A stretch of 64,000 nucleotides of DNA. It comes from UBA7359 sp964523895. GTDB taxonomy: Bacteria > Pseudomonadota > Gammaproteobacteria > Eutrophobiales > Eutrophobiaceae. The notes beneath the pieces were generated by a model. It ran no database searches. It was not told where the DNA came from and saw only the letters and a list, made by a program, of their open reading frames with translations. The stretch covers positions 1 through 64,000 of the forward strand of contig CAZGBJ010000006.1 of NCBI GenBank assembly GCA_964523895.1. Direction: 5' to 3'. Below, piece after piece: positions 1 through 8,773 of the stretch. Position numbers and translations under genes: made by a program. Within the stretch, counting starts at the first letter, position 1, and each line of letters opens with the position of its first letter.

Positions 1-55
1 AACGCCCGACCAATGGATTAAAAATCCACTGCTCTACCGGCTGAGCTAACGGCCC
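1..55 (-). tRNA. tRNA-Lys (UUU), 3' part missing at window edge
   Basis: Read on the minus strand, the sequence begins GGGCCGTTAGCTCAGC at position 55. It contains a D-arm (AGCTCAGCCGGTAGAGC) and an anticodon stem-loop GTGGATTTTTAATCCAT with anticodon TTT. This matches the layout of gammaproteobacterial tRNA-Lys. The window starts before the T-arm and 3' acceptor strand, so the gene is cut by the window and is not a pseudogene on this evidence. It is divergent from the next gene. Confidence 0.9.
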
Positions 56-257
56 GGTGTGAGATTTTTGAATGTTCTGAGGGCGGAAAATTATCTTGCC
101 TGCATAACAAAGGCGGCGATAATACCCAAGAATTGCCTGTGGGTAAAATATAAACTGCTATTGAGGCGTTATATCTTGCTTTTAATCGACTATGCCCCTA
201 TTTTCTGCCCTGTATAGCCAAGTTACCAATATAAACCCGTTTTTTTGGAGTTTTTAA

Positions 258-578
258 GTGCCGATTTATGAATATAAATGTGATCAATGTGATCACAAGT
301 TGGAAATGTTACAAAAAATTAGCGATGACCCGGCAAAAACCTGCCCTGAATGTGGTGAAGAGGGTTTGCGAAAACTAATTTCTGCTGTTGCCTTTAAATT
401 AAAAGGCACTGGCTGGTATGAGACCGATTTCAAGGACAAGAAACCCAAGAAAGACGAAAAAACTTCCAGCAAAAAGAAAACAGAGACTAAAAAATCTTCT
501 AACTCCGAAAAAAAGGCGCCAGCAAGCAACGGCAAGAAAAAATCCTCGTCCGCCACAAGTAGCACTGGTTCAAGCTAA
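258..578 (+). CDS. FmdB-family zinc-ribbon protein
   Basis: A 106-residue protein. It opens with the family signature MPIYEYKCDQCDHKLE and has a second CPECGEEG pair, giving two CxxC knuckles that should bind one zinc. The C-terminal half is a low-complexity Lys/Ser-rich tail, which is usual for this family and probably disordered. The start is GTG, preceded by TGGAG. It lies 3 bp before the DUF502 gene and upstream of aspS, the conserved proteobacterial order fmdB-DUF502-aspS. FmdB proteins were named as putative regulators of amide/formamide genes, but the biochemical role is not established. Assignment to the family is firm; function is not. Confidence 0.88.
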   Translation: MPIYEYKCDQCDHKLEMLQKISDDPAKTCPECGEEGLRKLISAVAFKLKGTGWYETDFKDKKPKKDEKTSSKKKTETKKSSNSEKKAPASNGKKKSSSATSSTGSS

Positions 579-581
579 CAG

Positions 582-1211
582 ATGGGTACACTTAGAAAAT
601 ATATTATTGCTGGTCTTCTGGTATGGCTGCCCTTAGCCGCTACCGTAGTCATTATTAAGCTGGTTGTTGATTTACTCGACAAAACTGTCCTGTTACTGCC
701 GCCGGAATGGCAGCCTACCTCGGTTTTAGGTTTTTCTATCCCCGGGTTTGGCATCATTCTCGCCATCTTTATCTTGTTAATCACGGGCATGTTAGCCGCC
801 AACTTATTCGGTCGGCGACTTGTTAGTTTTTGGGAAGCCATATTAAATCGCATCCCGTTAGTGAGATCGATTTATAACAGCGTTAAACAAATCTCGAGCA
901 CGATTCTTGATTCCAAAGGCAAATCATTTCGCAAGGTGGTCATGCTTCAATACCCCCGAAAAGGGTTATGGAGCATTGGTTTTTTAAGTAATGAAGATGT
1001 CAGCACCGATATTGAAGGCCTCGAAGAAGGGTTAGTTGCTGTTTTCGTTCCGACTACACCCAATCCAACTTCCGGTTATATCATTATGACACCCCGTGAA
1101 GACATCACTGAACTGGATATGACAGTAGAAGAAGGTTTTAAATTCATCATCTCCATGGGCGTTATCGTCCCCGATGGGCCAATCCGTACAGAAATACCCC
1201 ATAATAAGTAA
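582..1211 (+). CDS. DUF502 family inner-membrane protein
   Basis: A 209-residue protein with two hydrophobic segments near the N-terminus (about residues 8-30 and 50-75). The loop between them and the R-x-P-L-V-R-S-I-Y-N-S-V-K-Q motif near residue 90 are typical of DUF502. The C-terminal half is soluble, with the family's P-T-T-P-N-P-T-S-G-Y motif. It starts three bases after the FmdB gene and precedes aspS, so the two are probably co-transcribed. The role of DUF502 in bacteria is unknown; plant homologues (LCV/COV family) act in vascular patterning, which says little here. Confidence 0.88.
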   Translation: MGTLRKYIIAGLLVWLPLAATVVIIKLVVDLLDKTVLLLPPEWQPTSVLGFSIPGFGIILAIFILLITGMLAANLFGRRLVSFWEAILNRIPLVRSIYNSVKQISSTILDSKGKSFRKVVMLQYPRKGLWSIGFLSNEDVSTDIEGLEEGLVAVFVPTTPNPTSGYIIMTPREDITELDMTVEEGFKFIISMGVIVPDGPIRTEIPHNK

Positions 1212-1213
1212 GG

Positions 1214-1232
1214 CCGCTTCTGAAAAAAGCGG
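1214..1232 (+). terminator. Possible weak terminator after DUF502
   Basis: CCGCTT and AAGCGG form a perfect 6-bp stem with a 7-nt loop right after the DUF502 stop. It is followed by ATTTT, a poor U-tract. It could reduce read-through into aspS. Low confidence because the stem is short. Confidence 0.35.
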
Positions 1233-1312
1233 ATTTTCAGAGGTCTCCTGTTGCGTAAATGGCTTGCGACTCGTAAGATTCCGCCCCTTGTTCAGACCAG
1301 ATGGAAGAAATA

Positions 1313-3091
1313 ATGCGCAGTCACTATTGCGGAGAACTAAATAGCAGTCATATCGAAGAAGAAGTCGAGCTTTGCGGCTGGGTACATCGTCGCCGGGATC
1401 ACGGTGGCGTCATTTTTATTGACCTCCGAGATCGCGAAGGTATTACTCAAATTGTATTTGATCCCGACCGTGCAGAACCCTTTGCCATAGCTGATTCCAT
1501 CAGAAATGAATTTGTTATACGGATTAGCGGCAAGGTTCGACAACGACCTGAAGGAACGATTAACCCTGATATGCCAACAGGTGAAATTGAAATTCTGGGG
1601 TACAGCATAGAAGTTCTGAACAAATCTAAAACACCACCCATTCAGATGGACGACGAACACGTTCATGATGATATAAAACTTCGCTACCGCTATATCGATT
1701 TACGTCGACCATTTATGCAACAAAATCTGCGTTTACGATCTCAGCTCGTTAAAGAAATGCGAAACTTTCTCGACGACAAGGAGTTCCTGGATATTGAAAC
1801 ACCAATGCTAACCAAGGCAACGCCAGAAGGTGCTCGAGATTATCTGGTTCCCAGTCGTACGCATCCGGGAAATTTCTTTGCCCTGCCACAATCGCCACAG
1901 TTATTTAAACAATTATTAATGATGTCGGGCATGGATCGTTATTACCAAATCGTACGTTGTTTCCGCGACGAAGATTTACGTGCCGATCGTCAACCTGAAT
2001 TTACTCAGCTTGATATTGAAACTTCATTCATGAATGAAGATGAGATCACCGGCATGATGGAAGAAATGTTAATTACATTATTCAAGAATGTGTTGAATAT
2101 TGAATTGCCTTCGCCTTTTCCGCGTATGACCTATGCCGAAGCAATGGAAAGATTTGGTAGCGACAGACCCGATCTTAGAAACCCATTAGAATTAATTGAT
2201 GTCAGCGATTTGATGAAAGATGTTGAATTCAAAGTTTTCTCCGGCCCGGCCAATATGGAAGATGGGCGTGTTGCGACATTACATGTACCTGACGGTAGCT
2301 CACTATCACGTAAACAAATTGACGATTACACTAACTATGTTGCCCAATATGGTGCGCGTGGTCTTGCTTATATTAAAGTGAATGATGTAGCCGCTGGTGC
2401 TGAAGGTTTGCAATCTCCGATATTGAAATTCTTACCCGATGCAGTTGCTGCAAATATTGTCGAACGCACAAATGCGAAAGATGGTGATTTAATCTTCTTT
2501 GGTGCAGATAAAACCAAAATCGTTAATGACGCACTTGGTGCATTACGTAATAAGCTGGGACAGGATCTCGACTTACTTAAAGGTGAGTGGGCACCGATGT
2601 GGGTTGTTGACTTTCCGATGTTCGAATACAACGAAGATGAAAAACGTTGGGACTCTCTACATCACCCTTTCACAGCACCTAACACAAGCGATATCGAATC
2701 TATTAAAGAAAACCCGGGTAAAACATTATCCCGCGCTTATGATCTCGTATTAAATGGAACAGAACTCGGCGGCGGTTCCATTCGTATTCATAATGCTGAA
2801 ATGCAATCTGCGGTCCTGGAATTACTGGGTATCGGTGAAGAAGAAGCACAAGAAAAATTCGGCTTTCTATTAGATGCACTTGAATTTGGCTGCCCACCAC
2901 ATGGTGGTATCGCCTTTGGCCTGGATCGTATTGTGATGCTTATGGCAGGCTGTGATTCAATTCGTGACGTCATTGCCTTTCCAAAAACACAGAGTGCAAG
3001 TTGTTTATTAACTTCTGCCCCATCATCAGCAAGTACAAGACAACTACGCGAATTGGGAATCAAACTGGCAAAATCAAACAAGCCCGAATAA
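1313..3091 (+). CDS. aspS: Aspartyl-tRNA synthetase
   Basis: A 592-residue class IIb synthetase that charges tRNA-Asp (or tRNA-Asp/Asn). It has an N-terminal OB fold (CGWVHRRRDHGGVIFIDLRDREG), class II motif 2 (FRDEDLRADRQPEFTQLDIE), an inserted GAD domain and motif 3 (GGIAFGLDRIVMLMAG). The length is normal for the bacterial long form. I chose the ATG giving MRSHYCGEL, which matches the family N-terminus and is preceded by GGAAGA. An in-frame ATG four codons upstream at 1301 would add only MEEI. Whether it is discriminating depends on the presence of gatCAB elsewhere, which cannot be seen here. Confidence 0.97.
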   Translation: MRSHYCGELNSSHIEEEVELCGWVHRRRDHGGVIFIDLRDREGITQIVFDPDRAEPFAIADSIRNEFVIRISGKVRQRPEGTINPDMPTGEIEILGYSIEVLNKSKTPPIQMDDEHVHDDIKLRYRYIDLRRPFMQQNLRLRSQLVKEMRNFLDDKEFLDIETPMLTKATPEGARDYLVPSRTHPGNFFALPQSPQLFKQLLMMSGMDRYYQIVRCFRDEDLRADRQPEFTQLDIETSFMNEDEITGMMEEMLITLFKNVLNIELPSPFPRMTYAEAMERFGSDRPDLRNPLELIDVSDLMKDVEFKVFSGPANMEDGRVATLHVPDGSSLSRKQIDDYTNYVAQYGARGLAYIKVNDVAAGAEGLQSPILKFLPDAVAANIVERTNAKDGDLIFFGADKTKIVNDALGALRNKLGQDLDLLKGEWAPMWVVDFPMFEYNEDEKRWDSLHHPFTAPNTSDIESIKENPGKTLSRAYDLVLNGTELGGGSIRIHNAEMQSAVLELLGIGEEEAQEKFGFLLDALEFGCPPHGGIAFGLDRIVMLMAGCDSIRDVIAFPKTQSASCLLTSAPSSASTRQLRELGIKLAKSNKPE

Positions 3092-3105
3092 GATTTCAAC
3101 ATTGT

Positions 3106-3266
3106 GAGACCTTTGCACGAACAGGAATTTTATTCTTTGGCTAGGCAAAAACGCACGGAATGAGAGAGTTTATATATATAAATGACCGATTGAGTACGTT
3201 TTTACCAACAGTAGGCGCTTTAGGCGACGGCGCCAAAGGGTAAAATAACAATCGTGCAAAAGTCTC
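3106..3266. mobile_element. MITE-like element, copy A
   Basis: A 161-bp non-coding element with 15-bp terminal inverted repeats GAGACCTTTGCACGA / TCGTGCAAAAGTCTC (one mismatch). The repeats extend inward as an imperfect foldback (TTATTCTTTGGC paired with GCCAAAGGGTAAAATAA). The core AGGCAAAAACGCACGGAATG is shared with the copies at 21171-21331 and 47824-47983. No target-site duplication was found. It separates aspS from nadA and forms most of nadA's upstream region. It encodes no transposase, so it would need a transposase supplied in trans. Confidence 0.85.
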
Positions 3267-3318
3267 ATAGTCTTAAAACTTGTCTAACAGTTGCCTGATA
3301 AGCTACTACTATTTTATT

Positions 3319-4386
3319 ATGACAACAGAAGCTATTCTTAATCGTTCTTACACTCTTGAAAAAGAACAAATCCCGCCAACTGTTGTAGAACAGATTGATG
3401 ATGCCGAACGCGCTGAATTAAGCGAAAAAATTAAAGCCCAATTGAAACAGCAAAACGCGGTTATCGTTGCTCATTATTATACTGAACCAGATTTACAAAT
3501 ACTGACCGATGAATCTGGCGGAACTGTTTCTGACTCACTGGAAATGGCGCGTTTTGGTAATGAATCTAAAGCCGAAAAGCTGATTGTTTGTGGCGTAAAG
3601 TTCATGGGTGAAACTGCCAAGATACTCAATCCGGAAAAACGCGTGTTTATGCCCGATCTGGAGGCTAATTGCTCATTAGATCTTGGCTGCCCTGCAAATG
3701 AATTCTCCGATTTCTGTGACGCACACCCTGATCATGTTGTTGTCGTATATGCCAACACCAGTGCCGCAGTCAAAGCACGGGCTGATTGGATGGTGACTTC
3801 TGGTAGTGCGGTTGACGTTATTAAACACCTCTCTAAAGAAGGCAAAAAAATAATCTGGGCACCAGATAAATATCTTGGTGATTACGTACAAAAAGAAACC
3901 GGTGCAGATATGTTGATCTGGCAAGCTGCTTGTATCGTCCATGAAGAATTTAAAGGCCAGGAACTGGAAACCTTGCGCCAACATCATCCTCAGGCAAAAG
4001 TGCTAGTGCACCCTGAATCACCATCATCTGTTATTGAGCAAGCAGACATGGTCGGCTCTACAACCGGTATCATAAAAGCAGTTGCAGACATGGATGCCAA
4101 AGAATTTATTATTGCGACAGACAAAGGTATTTTTCACAAAATAAACGAAGCTGCGCCCGATAAAATATTGATAGAAGCACCAACAGCAGGAAAAAGCGCC
4201 ACTTGTATTAGCTGTGCTCACTGTCCCTGGATGGCAATGAATAGTTTACGAAAATTAGAGCGTGTTCTTGAGACAGGAGAAAATGAAATTTTTGTTGAGG
4301 CAGCTGTAATTAAAAAAGCCAAAGGTTCTATTCAACGACTGCTTGATTTCACTCAAGATCAAAACAAACTGGCAGGCGATGCCTAA
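3319..4386 (+). CDS. nadA: Quinolinate synthase A
   Basis: NadA condenses iminoaspartate with dihydroxyacetone phosphate to make quinolinate in de novo NAD synthesis, using a [4Fe-4S] cluster. The 355-residue protein has AHYYTEPDLQ, a Cys near residue 118 (EANCSLDLGCP), a middle Cys (WQAACIVHEEF) and a C-terminal CISCAHCPWM motif, the expected cluster ligands. Start chosen at MTTEAIL; an in-frame TTG at 3280 would add 13 atypical residues. There is no clear Shine-Dalgarno before the ATG, and the region upstream is a MITE. nadB and nadC are not in the window. Confidence 0.95.
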   Translation: MTTEAILNRSYTLEKEQIPPTVVEQIDDAERAELSEKIKAQLKQQNAVIVAHYYTEPDLQILTDESGGTVSDSLEMARFGNESKAEKLIVCGVKFMGETAKILNPEKRVFMPDLEANCSLDLGCPANEFSDFCDAHPDHVVVVYANTSAAVKARADWMVTSGSAVDVIKHLSKEGKKIIWAPDKYLGDYVQKETGADMLIWQAACIVHEEFKGQELETLRQHHPQAKVLVHPESPSSVIEQADMVGSTTGIIKAVADMDAKEFIIATDKGIFHKINEAAPDKILIEAPTAGKSATCISCAHCPWMAMNSLRKLERVLETGENEIFVEAAVIKKAKGSIQRLLDFTQDQNKLAGDA

Positions 4387-4496
4387 GGAAAACACTTTAA
4401 TTTAATAAGTGCCCGGCTAGTCTTGGGCGTACTGCTCTTGAATGTTAGAATTATATCCTTACCCTTCAATCAACATCACAAATACGGAACGAAATA

Positions 4497-5243
4497 ATGG
4501 CAGGCCATAGTAAATGGGCGAATATCCAGCATCGTAAAGGCAAACAAGACGCCAAACGCGGGAAGCTTTTCACCAAACTTATTCGAGAGATCACGGTTGC
4601 TGCCAGATTAGGCGGCGGTGATCCCGATGCCAATCCTAGATTGCGAGCAGCAATCGATAGTGGTTTATCCAAAAACATGACCAAGGATACTATCGAACGA
4701 GCCGTTAAGCGTGGTGCAGGTGACGATGAAAGCGGTAATGTAGACGAACTTCGTTATGAAGGTTACGGCCCTGGTGGCGTAGCAGTTCTAGTCGATACCA
4801 TGACGGATAATAAAAACCGTACCGTTGCTGAAGTACGCCATGCTTTTACTAAATTCGGTGGCAACCTCGGCACCGATGGTTCCGTTGCTTACCTCTTTAC
4901 TAAAGTAGGTCTTATTTCGTATCCAAATGGTGCTGATGAAGATGCCATTATGGAAGCAGCCCTGGAAGGCGGCGCTGATGATATCGTTAGTAATGACGAT
5001 GGCTCGGTTGATGTTATTACCGAACCGGATAATTTTGTTGATGCTAAAGAAGTTCTAGTCGCTGCCGGTTTTGAACCAGAGAATGCCGAGATCACCATGC
5101 GCGCATCAACATCTAGCGAACTCAATGTAAAAGAAGCAACCAGCATGTTAAAGTTACTCGACCTACTGGAAGATTTAGATGATGTACAGAAAGTTTATTC
5201 GAATGCAGAAATCTCTGAGGAAGTGTTAGCTCAATTAGATTAA
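4497..5243 (+). CDS. yebC: YebC/PmpR-family protein
   Basis: A 248-residue protein with the family opening MAGHSKWANIQHRKGKQDAK and the signature KRGAGDDESGNVDELRYEGYGPGG. Members have been described as DNA-binding regulators; more recent work on the family proposes a role in relieving ribosome stalling at proline-rich stretches. It is placed immediately before ruvC, as in most gammaproteobacteria. Its own transcript probably starts in the 110-bp gap after nadA. Family assignment is certain; the precise role is left open. Confidence 0.95.
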   Translation: MAGHSKWANIQHRKGKQDAKRGKLFTKLIREITVAARLGGGDPDANPRLRAAIDSGLSKNMTKDTIERAVKRGAGDDESGNVDELRYEGYGPGGVAVLVDTMTDNKNRTVAEVRHAFTKFGGNLGTDGSVAYLFTKVGLISYPNGADEDAIMEAALEGGADDIVSNDDGSVDVITEPDNFVDAKEVLVAAGFEPENAEITMRASTSSELNVKEATSMLKLLDLLEDLDDVQKVYSNAEISEEVLAQLD

Positions 5244-5269
5244 ATAGAATGATAAACATTCAACTAAAT

Positions 5270-5393
5270 ATCATAGCGTCACGAGCGAAGGCTAATCGAG
5301 GCAAAAATGATTGAGCAAGCGGAATGTATAAATAATACATGAGCATTGGGAAAACATTTTTAACGAAGAGTAGCCGAGTGCAGTAGCTATGAT
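5270..5393. repeat. 124-bp imperfect palindromic element between yebC and ruvC
   Basis: The ends ATCATAGC (5270-5277) and GCTATGAT (5386-5393) are exact reverse complements. Going inward, GGCTA pairs with TAGCC, AAAAATG with CATTTTT, and a central ATGTAT-AAATA-ATACAT hairpin closes the structure. The whole unit can fold into one long interrupted stem-loop. The ruvC ATG (5389-5391) lies inside the right terminal arm. No coding potential. It resembles a MITE or REP-like unit, but only one copy is visible here. Confidence 0.6.
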
Positions 5394-5907
5394 AAGGATA
5401 CTTGGAATTGACCCCGGCTCGATTAACACTGGCTACGGCATAGTTGACTCCAAAGGTAATCACTCCAAGCACGTTGATAACGGCGTAATTAAAATAAAAG
5501 GCGACACACTTGCCGACAAATTAAAAATTATTCATAAAAGCATCACCGCTCTTATTAAAGAATACCAACCGGAAGAAGTTTCAATTGAAAAAATATTTAT
5601 GAATCGCAATGCTGATTCAGCAATAAAACTGGGTCAGGCTCGTGGTGTAGCTATCGCTGCTTGTGCGATAAAAGATTTGCCTGTCTATGAATACACCGCT
5701 AATCAAGTGAAACAAGCTACTGTTGGCAAAGGTCATGCAGCTAAAGAACAAGTACAGCATATGGTTAAAATTCTGCTCTGTTTAGACAAACAACCTGCTG
5801 CTGATGCTGCCGATGCTTTAGCCATTGCCCTTTGCCATGCAAATTCACGCGAAGGTTTGTTACGTATGCAAGGCGTAAACGGCATACGTTATGGAAGGCT
5901 GCAATGA
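5389..5907 (+). CDS. ruvC: Holliday junction resolvase RuvC
   Basis: RuvC cuts four-way junctions symmetrically after RuvAB branch migration. The 172-residue protein opens MIRILGIDPGSINTGYG (first catalytic Asp in GIDPG) and has SIEKIFMNRNADSAIKLGQARG (catalytic Glu) and the C-terminal DAADALAIALCH (catalytic Asp pair). The length is normal. The start codon lies inside the right arm of a palindromic element and no good Shine-Dalgarno precedes it, so translation may depend on RNA folding. Its stop overlaps the ruvA start (ATGA). Confidence 0.96.
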   Translation: MIRILGIDPGSINTGYGIVDSKGNHSKHVDNGVIKIKGDTLADKLKIIHKSITALIKEYQPEEVSIEKIFMNRNADSAIKLGQARGVAIAACAIKDLPVYEYTANQVKQATVGKGHAAKEQVQHMVKILLCLDKQPAADAADALAIALCHANSREGLLRMQGVNGIRYGRLQ

Positions 5908-6503
5908 TCGGCTTTTTACGCGGCATCATTATAAAAAAACAACCGCCACTTTTATTATTGGATGTACAGGGTGTAGGTTATGAAATTGAAGCACCGATGA
6001 CTACCTTCTATGCCTTGCCAGAAGTCAAAAACGAAGTTGAAATATATACTCACTTGGTTGTACGTGACGATGCACACTTATTATTCGGCTTCGCAACAGA
6101 AGACGAGCGACATTTGTTCAGAACACTAATCAAGGTCAATGGCGTTGGCGCAAAAATGGGGCTGACTATCCTGTCTGGTATTGAAGCGGATGAATTTACC
6201 TTATGTGTACAAAATAACGACACCGATCGTTTAGTTAAACTTCCGGGTGTGGGTAAAAAGACAGCCGAACGCCTGATTGTTGAAATGCGCGATCGTCTTG
6301 ATGATTTACCAAAATCATCAGCAACTCGAAGTAATGATCAAGCAAATATCAGCAACGATCCTGCCAATGAAGCCGTCAGCGCTTTGATTGGGCTCGGTTA
6401 TAAACCACAAGAGGCAAGTAAATTTGTGCTTGCTGTGGCGAATGACGATATGAGTAGCGAAGAACTTATTCGTGAAGCATTAAAGAATTCAGTTAAAAAA
6501 TAG
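5904..6503 (+). CDS. ruvA: Holliday junction branch migration protein RuvA
   Basis: RuvA tetramers bind the four-way junction and recruit RuvB. The 199-residue protein starts MIGFLRGIIIKKQPP (OB domain I), followed by helix-hairpin-helix motifs (LIKVNGVGAKMGLTILSG and LVKLPGVGKKTAERLIVEMRDRL). The C-terminal domain III (NEAVSALIGLGYKPQEASKFV) contacts RuvB. Start chosen at the ATG overlapping the ruvC stop (ATGA); the longer frame begins inside ruvC and gives non-family sequence. Confidence 0.96.
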   Translation: MIGFLRGIIIKKQPPLLLLDVQGVGYEIEAPMTTFYALPEVKNEVEIYTHLVVRDDAHLLFGFATEDERHLFRTLIKVNGVGAKMGLTILSGIEADEFTLCVQNNDTDRLVKLPGVGKKTAERLIVEMRDRLDDLPKSSATRSNDQANISNDPANEAVSALIGLGYKPQEASKFVLAVANDDMSSEELIREALKNSVKK

Positions 6504-6613
6504 TCTCTTGTTTTCCACATTTTGGTCATAAAAATGTCAGATTTAAGTAATTAAATAGAAATTAGAAACCTGACTAGCTTATTCATAAATTTACAGGGAA
6601 AATAGACGCTTAC

Positions 6614-7660
6614 ATGGTCGAACCTAACGCAGTCATTTCATCCCAAAACTCAGCTGAGGACGATGCCGCTGATAACGCACTACGCCCTAAGCGCCTGCAG
6701 GATTATCTTGGACAGGCATCTGTGCATGAACAAATGGGAATCTTTATCGACGCAGCACGACAACGCGCAGAACCTTTAGACCATGTTTTAATATTTGGTC
6801 CTCCCGGTTTAGGTAAAACGACACTGGCACATATTATTGCCAATGAAATGGGCGTCAATATGCGCCAAACATCGGGACCTGTTCTGGAACGACCCGGCGA
6901 TCTTGCTGCTTTATTAACCAACCTTGAGCCACACGATGTTCTTTTTATTGACGAGATACATCGTCTTGGCGCTGTCGTTGAGGAAGTGTTATATCCGGCA
7001 ATGGAAGACTATCAAATCGACATCATGATTGGCGAAGGGCCAGCAGCTCGAGCAATCAAACTAGATGTGCCACCTTTTACTCTAGTCGGCGCCACAACAC
7101 GCGCCGGTCTGCTTACATCACCGTTACGTGATCGTTTTGGTATTGTGCAACGGCTTGAATTTTATTCCCCGCAAGAACTCGGTCAGATTATTGCCAGATC
7201 AGCAAAAATTCTTGAAGTAGAAATTGAAGATGAGGGTGCTGCTGAAATTGCAGCACGTTCTCGCGGCACACCACGAATTGCCAATCGTTTATTACGTCGA
7301 GTTCGAGACTATGCTCAAGTTAAAGCGGATGGCGTCATCACCGGCGATATTTCATCACGAGCGCTGGATATGCTGAATGTTGACGCCCATGGTTTTGACA
7401 TGATGGACCGCAAATTATTACTGGCAATATTACAAAAATTTGATGGCGGGCCTGTTGGTGTCGACAGTCTTGCTGCTGCAATAAGCGAAGAACGTGACAC
7501 CATTGAAGATGTGCTCGAACCTTATTTAATACAACAAGGCTTTTTAATGCGTACCTCAAGAGGTCGAATCGCCACAAAAACAGCCTGGCTACACTTTGGT
7601 CTGGATGTTCCGAAAGACCTTATTAAAGGTGATGATTTATTTAATGATGCTGAAAAGTGA
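6614..7660 (+). CDS. ruvB: Holliday junction branch migration ATPase RuvB
   Basis: The hexameric AAA+ motor of branch migration. The 348-residue protein has LRPKRLQDYLGQ, Walker A GPPGLGKTTLAH, Walker B LFIDEIHRL, sensor-I TLVGATTRAGLL, arginine-finger region PLRDRFGI and the C-terminal winged helix (PYLIQQGFLMRTSRGRIAT). A 110-bp gap with no overlap follows ruvA, so it may have an additional promoter. It is followed after 18 bp by ybgC and the tol genes, as in many gammaproteobacteria. Confidence 0.97.
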   Translation: MVEPNAVISSQNSAEDDAADNALRPKRLQDYLGQASVHEQMGIFIDAARQRAEPLDHVLIFGPPGLGKTTLAHIIANEMGVNMRQTSGPVLERPGDLAALLTNLEPHDVLFIDEIHRLGAVVEEVLYPAMEDYQIDIMIGEGPAARAIKLDVPPFTLVGATTRAGLLTSPLRDRFGIVQRLEFYSPQELGQIIARSAKILEVEIEDEGAAEIAARSRGTPRIANRLLRRVRDYAQVKADGVITGDISSRALDMLNVDAHGFDMMDRKLLLAILQKFDGGPVGVDSLAAAISEERDTIEDVLEPYLIQQGFLMRTSRGRIATKTAWLHFGLDVPKDLIKGDDLFNDAEK

Positions 7661-7678
7661 CGACGGAGATTAATTCGA

Positions 7679-8089
7679 ATGGCCAAAGAATTTATATGGC
7701 AGGTACGTGTCTATTATGAAGATACGGATGCCGGAGGCGTTGTTTTTTATGCCAATTATTTACGATTTATGGAACGCGCACGAACAGAGTGGTTACGAAG
7801 TATTGGATTTGAACATGAACGGCTTATTAACTCACACAATTTATTATTTGCCGTAAGAAATCTGACAATTGATTATAAAAAACCCGGACGTCTGGATGAT
7901 CTGCTAACCATTACATCACAACTATTAAGTAATCGTGGCGCAAGTATTATTTTTCAACAATTTATAAAAAACGAAAAAAACGAATTACTCGCTCAGGCAG
8001 AAGTTAAAGTTGCCTGCCTGAATGCAACGACATTAAAAGCATCACCGATGCCTAAAGAACTATTATCAGAATTAAACAAAGGAAATTAG
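7679..8089 (+). CDS. ybgC: Tol-Pal-associated acyl-CoA thioesterase YbgC
   Basis: A 136-residue hot-dog-fold 4-hydroxybenzoyl-CoA-type thioesterase. The motif YYEDTDAGGVVFYANYLRFMERARTEWL carries the catalytic Asp. E. coli YbgC hydrolyses acyl-CoA and has been linked to phospholipid metabolism. It is the first gene of the tol operon, 4 bp before tolQ, so co-transcription is very likely. Confidence 0.94.
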   Translation: MAKEFIWQVRVYYEDTDAGGVVFYANYLRFMERARTEWLRSIGFEHERLINSHNLLFAVRNLTIDYKKPGRLDDLLTITSQLLSNRGASIIFQQFIKNEKNELLAQAEVKVACLNATTLKASPMPKELLSELNKGN

Positions 8090-8093
8090 CTTT

Positions 8094-8768
8094 ATGACAA
8101 CTGATCATTCAATTATCGATCTTATCCTCAACGCCAGTTTTCTGGTTCAGCTTGTTATGTTGATACTAGTCATAGCATCCATTGTTTCCTGGACCATGAT
8201 TATTAATAAGCGCGTTATATTAAAGCGCGCAAAAAGTGATGCTGAATTATTTGAAGAACAATTCTGGTCAGTTGAAGATCTCAGCCCTTTGTATACGCAA
8301 ATTACTGCCAGTCGTTACGAACCAAGCGGCATGGAAAAAATATTTGAAGCGGGTTTTAAAGAATTTGTGCGCTTAAATAAACAGCAAAATATTGAAGCAA
8401 AAGCCGTGCTTGATGGCTCGCAGCGTTCTATGCGTATCGCCATGAATAAAGAAGTGGATCATCTTGAAACTAATCTTTCTTTTCTGGCAACGGTTGGCTC
8501 TACCAGCCCCTATGTTGGTTTATTCGGCACAGTCTGGGGCATCATGAATAGTTTCCGGGCTTTAGGAACCGTGCAGCAAGCAACCATAGCTATGGTTGCT
8601 CCCGGTATTAGTGAAGCATTAATTGCAACAGCCATGGGCTTGTTTGCCGCTATCCCTGCCGTTATCGCTTATAACCGTTATTCCTATGACGTAGAACGAT
8701 TGATTAATCGTTATGACAATTTCATGGAGGAATTTTCTTCAATCCTCCACCGTCATGCACACAGCTAA
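8094..8768 (+). CDS. tolQ: Tol-Pal system proton channel subunit TolQ
   Basis: TolQ forms, with TolR, the proton-driven motor that energises TolA during outer-membrane constriction. The 224-residue protein has an N-terminal TM helix (about 14-36) and two further TM helices around TVGSTSPYVGLFGTVWGIMNSF and PGISEALIATAMGLFAAIPAVIAYNR, the ExbB/MotA/TolQ signature. Length is normal. It is separated by 5 bp from tolR. Confidence 0.96.
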   Translation: MTTDHSIIDLILNASFLVQLVMLILVIASIVSWTMIINKRVILKRAKSDAELFEEQFWSVEDLSPLYTQITASRYEPSGMEKIFEAGFKEFVRLNKQQNIEAKAVLDGSQRSMRIAMNKEVDHLETNLSFLATVGSTSPYVGLFGTVWGIMNSFRALGTVQQATIAMVAPGISEALIATAMGLFAAIPAVIAYNRYSYDVERLINRYDNFMEEFSSILHRHAHS

Positions 8769-8773
8769 TCCGA

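Noticed and set aside
3106..3266. Target-site duplication and assignment to a specific IS family for the MITE-like copies
   Set aside because: The terminal repeats vaguely recall IS5-type ends, but none of the three copies shows matching flanking duplications, so no family is claimed.
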